From NCBI GenBank assembly GCA_030150595.1, contig JASLFQ010000285.1, forward strand, positions 1-6,432: a stretch of 6,432 bases of DNA, given 5' to 3'. This document shows, one piece after another, positions 1 through 5,666 of this stretch (position 1 is the first letter of the stretch; every line of letters begins with the position of its first letter). Made by a program: the position numbers and the translations under genes. The stretch comes from Aquirhabdus sp. Lineage in GTDB: Bacteria > Pseudomonadota > Gammaproteobacteria > Pseudomonadales > Moraxellaceae. The notes beneath the pieces were generated by a model that had not been told where the DNA came from, searched no databases, and saw only the letters and a list, made by a program, of their open reading frames with translations.

Positions 1-132
1 CGCTATGGTCTACAAATTATCGCCAATGGCCGAGTGAGGTTTTTATTCATCGCAGAACCCGTCGATCAAATCGCCGAACTTTTTGAACGCATCTGTGCTA
101 AACAATTCGATGATCCTGCATTAATTGGTTGA
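1..132 (+). CDS. C-terminal end of an unidentified protein (5' end outside window)
   Basis: Frame 1 is open from the first base and stops at TGA 130-132, giving the last 43 residues of a protein. The visible part starts RYGLQIIANGRVRFLFIAEP and ends in DDPALIG. A short beta-like stretch (GRVRFLFIAEP) is followed by an amphipathic helix (VDQIAELFERICAKQF), which suggests the end of a folded cytosolic domain. No motif identifies a family and I do not assign a function. Reading as a coding tail is supported by the protein-like composition and the clean stop, after which the sequence turns AT-rich and non-coding. The next plus-strand gene begins about 310 bases later, so the two are probably not tightly coupled. 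No clear hairpin-plus-T-tract terminator follows. Confidence 0.6.
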   Translation, partial: RYGLQIIANGRVRFLFIAEPVDQIAELFERICAKQFDDPALIG

Positions 133-300
133 GTTGATTGATGTTGCTCATCCCCCCAACTCTCTCCTTGAGAATTCAAAATCTCTAGTAAAAACCTGCT
201 AAACTAGACACTAAGTCGCAACTTCATAATATTTATTAATTTCACATATTCTTTAATGGGCCAGATACCTTTATCACTGCAAAAATAAAACAATTTCAAC

Positions 301-331
301 TTGCAAATACGATTCACGCGACACCTATATA
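301..331 (+). promoter_or_regulatory. Weak candidate promoter for the Lon-like gene
   Basis: TTGCAA (301-306, 4/6 match to the sigma-70 -35 box) is followed after 19 bases by TATATA (326-331, 4/6 match to the -10 box), or after 18 bases by CTATAT. The spacing is at the long end and both boxes are imperfect. It is the best pairing I found in the AT-rich leader. It would give a 5' leader of roughly 90-110 bases. This is inference from pattern only. Confidence 0.3.
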
Positions 332-363
332 CATGGCACAATGCTAAGCATACGAGCAAACAC

Positions 364-398
364 TCATGAGACTAGCACTCATGAATTCGCCTTCATGA
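364..398. repeat. Three TCATGA palindromes in the leader of the Lon-like gene
   Basis: TCATGA occurs at 364-369, 379-384 and 393-398. The first two sit inside the longer direct repeat CACTCATGA (361-369 and 376-384). Start-to-start spacing is 15 and 14 bases. The ATGs at 366 and 381 are in the frame of the protease gene but both run into TGA at 396-398, so they can only encode a 10- or 5-residue peptide and cannot be starts of the protease. Confidence 0.5.
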
Positions 399-443
399 AA
401 ACAGATACTTTTGCCAACAGAACACATGACGACGGAAAGCGCT

Positions 444-3401
444 ATGGACAGTAAACACTCTGCAACTGACAATTTAGACACTGCCGACAATGCGCACGAA
501 ACCAGCCTACAGGCTTCAGACCGCGATAGCCGTACGACACTCGACAGTAAACCAACGAGTTTAATGAGTGAAATCAAACAAACCAAATTATCGCCGTCCC
601 CATCTAAGCACAACGCGCAACAAACCACTCAAATTCCGCAAAAAGCGAGAATGATCAGAGCGCCAGAAACCCCTGTCGCAACACTTCCAAAAACGGCTCC
701 GATGAAAACCGTTTTGCCGAATAGTGGCTATCTAAAAGTCGATCAACTACGACGTGCACCAAATCTTGCCGAAATTCCACCGAGCACACGCCGTATCAAA
801 CCACTGAATGATTTTCTCGGTCAACATCGCGCACGTGCCGCTGTAGAAACCGCATTGTCATTACCTTTTGACGGTTATAACATTTTTGCCGTTGGTACCA
901 GTGGCTTGGGTAAACGGACGATGCTCAAACGCATGCTTGCTGTGCACGCTGCGCAAATGCCGACGCCGAGTGATTGGGTTTATGTCAATAATTTTTCGAA
1001 CCCACGCCAGCCCGTTGCACTTGAACTCCCGCCGAGTGATGCACCAAAACTCAAAAAACACATGCATCAACTGTGGAATACCATCTTTGATCATTTAGAA
1101 AAAACTTTTGCCGCTGACAGCTACCACACTCGAATCGAAACGATTCGTCACAGTGCAGGAAATGCCCAACAACAAGCACTGCAAGCACTAACCCAAGAAG
1201 GCGAAGCACTCGCACTGAAACTCGTTTCTCGTAATGAAGAACATCGTTTTGTACCTGTTAAGCCTCAACCAGTTGAAGATCCAAGCACCACAACAAATAT
1301 CCTCGCCAGCAAAGAACTGGACGAAAATGAACTCGCCGCGCTCGCGCCTGCTGAACGCGCCAAGATTAACCAAAACGTTCGCTCAATGGACAAAAAACTC
1401 CATCGCCTCGGCGCACGTCTTGGGCGAATTGAAGAGCAAACCCGCCATCAAGTTGCACGCCTGAATGCACAAATTGCCAGCGATGTGGTTTTGCCACGTG
1501 TCACACAAGTCGCTCAACGTTTTGAGCATGTAAATGGCATTGCTGAATACCTCAAAGACTACGCAACAGATATTATCGAGCACGTCGAACTGATTCTGGA
1601 GCAAGAAGAAGATGACTTTTTGCCAGGTATCTTTGACCGCGTCCCACCACGTTATCAGGTCAATGTCGTAGTCACGCACAAACCAAATGCTGGCGCACCT
1701 GTCGTCTTTGAAGACTTGCCGACGCATTACAACTTGCTTGGACACGTCGAACAACTAACACAGATGGGTACGATCACCACCGACTTTACATTGATTCGTT
1801 CTGGCGCGTTGCATCGTGCTAATGGTGGTTTCTTGCTGTTAGAAGCGGATCAATTGCTTGAGCAACCCTACGCTTGGCAAGGACTCAAACGCGCATTACG
1901 CTCAGGTCAACTCAAGTTATCTTCACTCGAACACATGCTGACATTGACAGGCAGCATTTCGCTAGAGCCTGATTCTTTGCCACTATCGGTTAAAGTCATT
2001 CTGCTTGGCGAACCGTATATCTATTATGAGTTGCTTGAGTTTGAACCTGAACTCAATGCACTGTTTAAAATTCGTGCGGACTTCACCAATACACTCCGCC
2101 GCACTACTGAAAATGAAGAAGCCTACGTCCGCCTCATCGCGGACTATGTAAATAAAGACAAACTGTTGCCTTTTGATCGTTCGGCTCTCGCAGCATTACT
2201 CACAGACTCTAGTCGTCAAGCAGAAGACCAATCGTCGCTGTCTCTGCATGCTGCAACATTAGGCGACCTCTTGCGCGAAGCCAGCACATTGGCGATTCAA
2301 CAAGATGATCGCCAAGTCACGGCAAAACATATCGAAGCGACTTTAGCTGCTCGCCTATATCGCCTTGGACATTTGCGCGAACTGTATTGGGAAGACCTCT
2401 CGCGCGGCACACAGCTGATCGAAACCGAAGGATTCCGAATTGGCCAAATCAATGCCTTAACCGTCGTTCATTACGCAGATAGCGAATTCGGTTTACCCGC
2501 ACGGCTGACCGCAACCGTTTACCAAGGCGGTGGTGAAATTCTCGATATTGAGCGCAGTGTCGAATTGGGCGGTGCGCTGCATGCGAAAGGCATCTTAATT
2601 ATGTCGAGTTTCTTGCGCGCACATTTCGGACGTACCCAACCGATTCACTTCTCTGCTGCACTCGCTTTTGAGCAAAGCTACGGTGAAATTGACGGAGACA
2701 GCGCAACGCTTGCCGAACTCTGCGCACTTATTTCTTCGATCAGTCAGATTCCGATTGATCAATCATGGGCAATTACAGGTTCAATGAATCAACTCGGTGT
2801 CGTACAACCGATTGGTGGTATTAACCCTAAAATCGAAGGCTTCTTTGATGCATGCCAATTGCAGGGTCTAAATGGCCAACAAGGCGTCATTCTTCCGATT
2901 CAAAACGTCCAGCATCTGATGCTGCGCCAAGATGTCATTGATGCTGTGCGCGACGGAAAATTCCATCTTTATGCAGTACGCACTGTCGAAGAAGCGCTGT
3001 CTCTATTAATGAAACGTCCTGCAGGCATGATGAATACCAAAGGGCGCTATGACAAAGACACTATTTTTGGCGAGGTCATGAATCAACTGAAACATTGGCA
3101 ACGCCTTGAAGAAGGTGACCGTGCCAAAAATGATGCATCGCAAAAAAAGAAAGACGCTAAAGCCAAAAGCCCTGTCAAAGCAAAAACGGATAAAGCGGCT
3201 GATGCAACTGTAGACAAGGAAAAGCCGAAAGCTAAAAAAAAGCCTAATCTAGAAAAAACGGATAAAGTTGAAAACAACCCAACGAAAGATGAAAAAGGCA
3301 AAGCCGAAAAAAGCAAAGAAGAGAAAGTGAAAAGAGTTCCACGGAGAGATCCCGAGGACAATAACGATGAAGAGTCGATGATTGAATGGGCGGGTGAGTA
3401 A
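444..3401 (+). CDS. Lon-family ATP-dependent-type protease (AAA_32 / LonC-like, YcbZ-related)
   Basis: Predicted cytosolic serine protease of the Lon (S16) family, 985 aa from ATG 444. Residues 1-90 are a Ser/Thr/Gln-rich disordered extension. An AAA-type module follows (about 105-580): P-loop GTSGLGKR at 151-158 (Lys157), a helical insertion at about 205-390, a Walker B-like LLLEAD ending at 469, and the family-typical ELNALFKIRADF segment. The Lon proteolytic domain (about 660-865) has Ser753 in GEIDGDSATLAEL and Lys796 in PIGGINPKIEGFF. The 43-residue Ser-Lys spacing equals that of E. coli Lon (S679/K722). Residues from about 889 to 985 are Lys/Glu/Ala-rich. This order matches the AAA_32, LonC-helical, LonB-LID, Lon_C architecture rather than classical Lon, and no Lon N-terminal substrate domain is seen. 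The usual Ser/Thr after the P-loop Lys is Arg, and Walker B lacks the DE pair, so ATP use is uncertain, as in related degenerate members. Start choice: ATG 444 has GGA seven bases upstream. ATG 426 and TTG 411 are in frame without a ribosome site. Confidence 0.93.
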   Translation: MDSKHSATDNLDTADNAHETSLQASDRDSRTTLDSKPTSLMSEIKQTKLSPSPSKHNAQQTTQIPQKARMIRAPETPVATLPKTAPMKTVLPNSGYLKVDQLRRAPNLAEIPPSTRRIKPLNDFLGQHRARAAVETALSLPFDGYNIFAVGTSGLGKRTMLKRMLAVHAAQMPTPSDWVYVNNFSNPRQPVALELPPSDAPKLKKHMHQLWNTIFDHLEKTFAADSYHTRIETIRHSAGNAQQQALQALTQEGEALALKLVSRNEEHRFVPVKPQPVEDPSTTTNILASKELDENELAALAPAERAKINQNVRSMDKKLHRLGARLGRIEEQTRHQVARLNAQIASDVVLPRVTQVAQRFEHVNGIAEYLKDYATDIIEHVELILEQEEDDFLPGIFDRVPPRYQVNVVVTHKPNAGAPVVFEDLPTHYNLLGHVEQLTQMGTITTDFTLIRSGALHRANGGFLLLEADQLLEQPYAWQGLKRALRSGQLKLSSLEHMLTLTGSISLEPDSLPLSVKVILLGEPYIYYELLEFEPELNALFKIRADFTNTLRRTTENEEAYVRLIADYVNKDKLLPFDRSALAALLTDSSRQAEDQSSLSLHAATLGDLLREASTLAIQQDDRQVTAKHIEATLAARLYRLGHLRELYWEDLSRGTQLIETEGFRIGQINALTVVHYADSEFGLPARLTATVYQGGGEILDIERSVELGGALHAKGILIMSSFLRAHFGRTQPIHFSAALAFEQSYGEIDGDSATLAELCALISSISQIPIDQSWAITGSMNQLGVVQPIGGINPKIEGFFDACQLQGLNGQQGVILPIQNVQHLMLRQDVIDAVRDGKFHLYAVRTVEEALSLLMKRPAGMMNTKGRYDKDTIFGEVMNQLKHWQRLEEGDRAKNDASQKKKDAKAKSPVKAKTDKAADATVDKEKPKAKKKPNLEKTDKVENNPTKDEKGKAEKSKEEKVKRVPRRDPEDNNDEESMIEWAGE

Positions 3402-3418
3402 TTAGAGGTACATGGTGG

Positions 3419-4729
3419 CTAGGTATCTACAGTATGAAATGTACTGCGCATCGAATCATCAAAGAACTCATAACGATTACGCCCGTTGGCTTTCGCTTTA
3501 TAGAGTGCTGCATCAGCTTGACGCAGCAACTGTTCAACACACGTAATCGCTGAAGGCACGGTCACTGCGATGCCTATACTGACGGTGACATAGGGACGAC
3601 TTTCATCAGGATTTGGAAGACTCAATGATGCGAGGCGATCAAGTAGTCTCTGCGCCTGTTGTTCTGCCCAGCTTTCATCCATGCTTGGAAATAATAAAAC
3701 GAACTCCTCACCGCCATAACGCGCGGCTAACTCACCACTCCGCTTAGCCAAACTGGAAATCAACTGTCCAATCTTGCGCAGACACTCATCACCCGCAAGA
3801 TGTCCCAGCTTATCATTATAGAATTTAAAAAAGTCGACATCGATAATCATCAACGCTAACGGCTGCTGTTGGCGTAATGCACGGTTCCACTCATGATTCA
3901 TGCTCTCATCTAAATGACGTCGATTAGCAAGCCCGGTCAGACCATCTTGTCGTGATAATGCATCTAATCGGCATGCTAACTGTTGCCCTTTATCTACCGA
4001 ATGCTGCAACAAACGTGCTTGTAAAAAATTCGTTCTTTCTTGGCGATCCAATGCATAAGCTAAGCACATCCCTAAGATACTGGTAATGGTGTACGTCAGA
4101 TTATAGAGTTTCCAATTAATATGATGACCGAGCCCATAAGCCAAAATAATCCCGAACGCACCACCCGTCCACCCAACGATCACTGCTGTTTGGAAGCGTA
4201 AACAAACAAAGCTATACAGCACAATGACAATATACATGATCCCCGCATACGTCAGAATCACGGACTCACCGCCACCCATATTTGCAGTCGCGGAACTTAC
4301 CGCAATCGCCACGACTCCCCCGATTCCTATGTACCATTCATACCAGCGACTCATCACAGGAATATAAGACAGCACAGATGCAATAAGAATCGCGACGCCC
4401 GTCCAAGCATTAATACTAAAAAAATGCGGACTGACATCCTTGGGCAACACCTGATAAATGCCGATGTTTTCAACCAAAAATAAAAAGAATAACAACGGTG
4501 CACGGAAGTGAAATAATCGAATGGCGCGGGGAATATATTCGTCTAAAAACAATGATTCTATTTCAGAAGGAAAACGTAATAACCAATATTTGGAGTCCAA
4601 AATAGCGCGAAGTTCTTGCTCAATAGGATCATCCGTCTCGGCATGAATATCCTCCTCCATATTATCCATATCATCATGGTTTGAAGGCTCTGGACTCATA
4701 TCTGCGAAATCATTAGATTCCTTGCGCAT
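3419..4729 (-). CDS. Membrane-bound GGDEF diguanylate cyclase with six-helix sensor domain
   Basis: Makes the second messenger c-di-GMP from two GTP as a membrane-anchored dimer. 436 aa from ATG 4729. Residues 1-45 are acidic and probably disordered cytosolic sequence. About six hydrophobic segments follow (near 77-93, 108-124, 132-148, 157-177, 181-201, 208-226). Then comes a signalling helix (about 227-258) and a GGDEF domain (about 259-425) starting with DGLTGLANRR. Active-site signature GGEEF is at 339-343. By alignment of spacing to PleD, Asp297 and Glu341 are metal ligands, and Asn305 and Asp314 bind guanine, so it should be catalytically active. The inhibitory site reads R330-S-G-E333 instead of RxxD. 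There is no EAL domain. The membrane part does not match a sensor family I can name. ATG 4729 is preferred over TTG 4780 because TAAGGA lies upstream. The gene converges on the protease gene and is cut off from grxD by a terminator, so it is likely monocistronic. Confidence 0.92.
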   Translation of the reverse strand: MRKESNDFADMSPEPSNHDDMDNMEEDIHAETDDPIEQELRAILDSKYWLLRFPSEIESLFLDEYIPRAIRLFHFRAPLLFFLFLVENIGIYQVLPKDVSPHFFSINAWTGVAILIASVLSYIPVMSRWYEWYIGIGGVVAIAVSSATANMGGGESVILTYAGIMYIVIVLYSFVCLRFQTAVIVGWTGGAFGIILAYGLGHHINWKLYNLTYTITSILGMCLAYALDRQERTNFLQARLLQHSVDKGQQLACRLDALSRQDGLTGLANRRHLDESMNHEWNRALRQQQPLALMIIDVDFFKFYNDKLGHLAGDECLRKIGQLISSLAKRSGELAARYGGEEFVLLFPSMDESWAEQQAQRLLDRLASLSLPNPDESRPYVTVSIGIAVTVPSAITCVEQLLRQADAALYKAKANGRNRYEFFDDSMRSTFHTVDT

Positions 4730-4740
4730 GACAATAATAA

Positions 4741-4746
4741 TCCTTA
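4741..4746 (-). promoter_or_regulatory. Ribosome binding site of the diguanylate cyclase
   Basis: The minus strand reads TAAGGA here, 11 bases before ATG 4729. The spacing is slightly long but the match to the Shine-Dalgarno core is good. It lies inside the longer open frame that starts at TTG 4780, which argues for the ATG start. Confidence 0.6.
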
Positions 4747-4851
4747 ACTCTGCTTGGCTTAATTCTTCTTTATTTCGCAAACTATTCTTATTCGGTACAC
4801 TTACAAACTACCACATTACGGATGAAAATGAGTAATGATTCGCATAATTTT

Positions 4852-4882
4852 ATCGATATATTTTAGCATTCCATCGATATAT
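4852..4882. repeat. Paired ATCGATATAT direct repeat upstream of the cyclase gene
   Basis: ATCGATATAT occurs at 4852-4861 and again at 4873-4882, 21 bases apart start to start, about two helical turns. Each copy contains the palindrome ATCGAT. The pair lies 120-155 bases upstream of the cyclase start, between it and the grxD terminator. The arrangement fits a dimeric or tandem regulator site, but no regulator is known. AT-rich TAAAAT elements touch the repeats on the minus strand, without a good -35 partner, so I do not call a promoter. Confidence 0.45.
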
Positions 4883-4920
4883 AAAATGCATACTAATCAG
4901 TTCACTATATACCCAAAAAC

Positions 4921-4947
4921 AAAAAGAGCCCTTGAATGGCTCTTTTT
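4921..4947 (-). terminator. Rho-independent terminator of grxD
   Basis: AAAAAGAGCC (4921-4930) and GGCTCTTTTT (4938-4947) form a perfect 10-bp stem around a 7-base loop. On the minus strand the stem ends in a T tract that continues TTTTTGTTTTTGGG. It begins about 36 bases after the grxD stop codon. The A/T arms would allow termination on both strands, but only grxD transcription arrives here. It separates grxD from the downstream cyclase gene on the same strand. Confidence 0.9.
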
Positions 4948-4983
4948 ATAAATTCTCGAATATTCGACGCCTAAGTCAGCACC

Positions 4984-5331
4984 TTATGACGCTGCTGGTG
5001 CTGGGCTATGCGCTTCAATAAGTGGTTTAAGCTCGCCTGTTTGGAACATCTCTGTCACGATATCACAGCCACCAATCAACTCGCCGTTGACCCACAATTG
5101 TGGAAAAGTTGGCCAGTTGGCAATACGTGGCAACGTTGCACGAATATCAGGATTTTCTAAGATATTAACAAATGCAAATGGACGACCAATTTTGCTTAAT
5201 GCCTCAATCACACGTGCAGAGAAGCCACATTGTGGAAATTGCGGTGTGCCTTTCATATACAAAATCACTGGGTGTTTTGCGATTTGCTCATGGATCAACG
5301 TTTCTGTTGCATTGGCTTGAACATCTGACAT
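4984..5331 (-). CDS. grxD: Monothiol glutaredoxin Grx4 (CGFS type)
   Basis: Cytosolic CGFS glutaredoxin, 115 aa, the same length as E. coli Grx4. Members bind a [2Fe-2S] cluster as a glutathione-ligated dimer and act in Fe-S cluster storage and delivery, often with BolA-type partners; they are poor general thiol reductants. Visible hallmarks are MKGTP (residues 26-30, glutathione-contacting Lys27), the active-site CGFS at 35-38, and the WPTFPQLWVNGELIGGCDI block at 73-91, which contains the cis-Pro TFP and the GGCD glutathione-binding turn. Helices before and after complete the thioredoxin fold. The C-terminus ends in an Ala/Pro-rich SPAPAAS tail. Start: ATG 5331 is chosen because AGGT lies seven bases upstream and homologues begin close to here. 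The frame extends to 5427, but that extension covers the promoter TATAAT and has no glutaredoxin sequence. Single-gene unit with its own promoter and terminator. Confidence 0.96.
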   Translation of the reverse strand: MSDVQANATETLIHEQIAKHPVILYMKGTPQFPQCGFSARVIEALSKIGRPFAFVNILENPDIRATLPRIANWPTFPQLWVNGELIGGCDIVTEMFQTGELKPLIEAHSPAPAAS

Positions 5332-5367
5332 GATGATGACCTGATTCAAAAATAAGAATATAGACAG

Positions 5368-5373
5368 ATTATA
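5368..5373 (-). promoter_or_regulatory. -10 promoter element of grxD
   Basis: The minus strand reads a perfect TATAAT here, 36 bases before ATG 5331, implying a short leader of about 30 bases. The -35 region 17 bases upstream reads TACGCT, a poor match, and there is no extended TGn. The promoter is therefore either weak or activator-dependent. The upstream inverted repeat at 5423-5440 would sit around -60 to -80. Confidence 0.6.
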
Positions 5374-5422
5374 CCGCCGATAGACCCAAAAGCGTAATGA
5401 TTGCATCGATCTTTTTCGACTG

Positions 5423-5440
5423 ATCATTCACAAGAATGAT
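5423..5440. repeat. Inverted repeat upstream of grxD
   Basis: ATCATTC (5423-5429) and GAATGAT (5434-5440) are perfect inverted repeats around ACAA. The position, about 50 bases upstream of the grxD -10 box, fits an operator or activator site. It could equally be a small chance hairpin in AT-rich DNA. The right arm is part of an 11-mer also present upstream of the cyclase gene (4834-4844). Confidence 0.45.
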
Positions 5441-5469
5441 TCGCACCCCAAATTAGAAAATCATCTCAT

Positions 5470-5547
5470 GTAGGGGCATCCCTTGTGGGTGCCCTTTTGA
5501 ACGTTGTTCTGAAATTTGTTGAGGGCGACCACAAGGGGCGGCCCTAC
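5470..5547. repeat. REP-like head-to-head inverted repeat
   Basis: The 26-base unit GTAGGGGCATCCCTTGTGGG... (5470-5495) reappears in reverse complement at 5522-5547 with 21 of 26 bases identical, separated by 26 AT-rich bases. The left unit is itself a hairpin: GGGCATCCC (5474-5482) pairs with GGGTGCCC (5487-5494) around TTGT with one bulged T. The right unit folds less well alone (GGGC with GCCC plus CC with GG). GC-rich palindromic units in inverted pairs between genes are typical of REP/BIME elements, which are mobilised by RAYT transposases elsewhere in a genome. No transposase or clear target duplication is visible here. The left hairpin is followed by TTTT on the plus strand, but no plus-strand gene reads into it. 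Confidence 0.75.
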
Positions 5548-5604
5548 TATATTTTTGAAGATTTATATTAAGCACGCGGAATTTAAATCAATGATAGACA
5601 AAAT

Positions 5605-5633
5605 TTGATAAACTTTAGCCATTCAATTTTAGT
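5605..5633 (+). promoter_or_regulatory. Candidate promoter of argD
   Basis: TTGATA (5605-5610, 5/6 match to the -35 box) is followed after exactly 17 bases by TTTAGT (5628-5633, 4/6 match to the -10 box), giving a leader of about 27 bases before ATG 5667. The position is downstream of the REP-like repeat, so the repeat would lie outside the transcript. No E. coli-type ARG box is evident. Confidence 0.4.
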
Positions 5634-5666
5634 AACACCATACTTTGGTCTAGTCGGGAATCTGCC

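Larger units (their letters stand above)
133..443. other. Intergenic and leader region upstream of the Lon-like gene
   Basis: About 310 bases without a convincing gene. It is AT-rich, especially at 181-300. It contains a 6-bp inverted repeat TCTAGT (184-189) / ACTAGA (203-208) with a 13-base loop, a weak candidate promoter at 301-331, and three TCATGA palindromes at 364-398. A GAGTTG/CAACTC pairing (131-136 with 157-162) has a 20-base loop and no T tract, so it is not a credible terminator for the upstream gene. An open frame on the minus strand over 344-628 is Ser/Leu/Cys-rich and lies mostly antisense to the start of the protease gene; I treat it as a shadow. Confidence 0.6.
5332..5666. other. 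Divergent intergenic region between grxD and argD
   Basis: 335 bases with no gene I can support. From left to right it holds the grxD leader and -10 box, a 7-bp inverted repeat, a 78-bp REP-like inverted repeat, and an AT-rich stretch with a candidate argD promoter. The GC-rich repeat stands out sharply from its AT-rich surroundings. Confidence 0.8.

Noticed and set aside
131..162. GAGTTG / CAACTC pairing after the first partial gene as a terminator
   Set aside because: Only 6 bp with a 20-base loop and no following T tract.
344..628. Minus-strand open frame of 94 codons opposite the start of the protease gene
   Set aside because: Low-complexity Ser/Leu/Cys/Val composition, no recognisable motif or ribosome site, and antisense to the coding sequence of the protease.
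861..1754. Several 60-120 codon frames on both strands within the protease gene
   Set aside because: All overlap strongly conserved protease sequence in other frames and show no family signature.
3083..3361. Minus-strand open frame rich in Phe, Ser and Leu opposite the Lys-rich tail
   Set aside because: It is the mirror of AAA/GAA lysine and glutamate codons on the plus strand (TTT/TTC read as Phe), so its hydrophobic look is an artefact.
3408..3444. GTACAT / ATGTAC pairing spanning the convergent stops as a bidirectional terminator
   Set aside because: 6 bp of AT-rich stem with a 25-base loop and no T tract on either strand.
5332..5427. N-terminal extension of the glutaredoxin to position 5427
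   Set aside because: The extension contains the TATAAT promoter element, lacks homology-like sequence, and the ATG at 5331 has a ribosome site and gives the standard 115-residue length.
5474..5498. Left REP-like hairpin followed by TTTT as a functional plus-strand terminator
   Set aside because: No plus-strand gene transcribes into it, the T run is only four bases, and the same unit recurs inverted nearby, so a repeat element explains it better.
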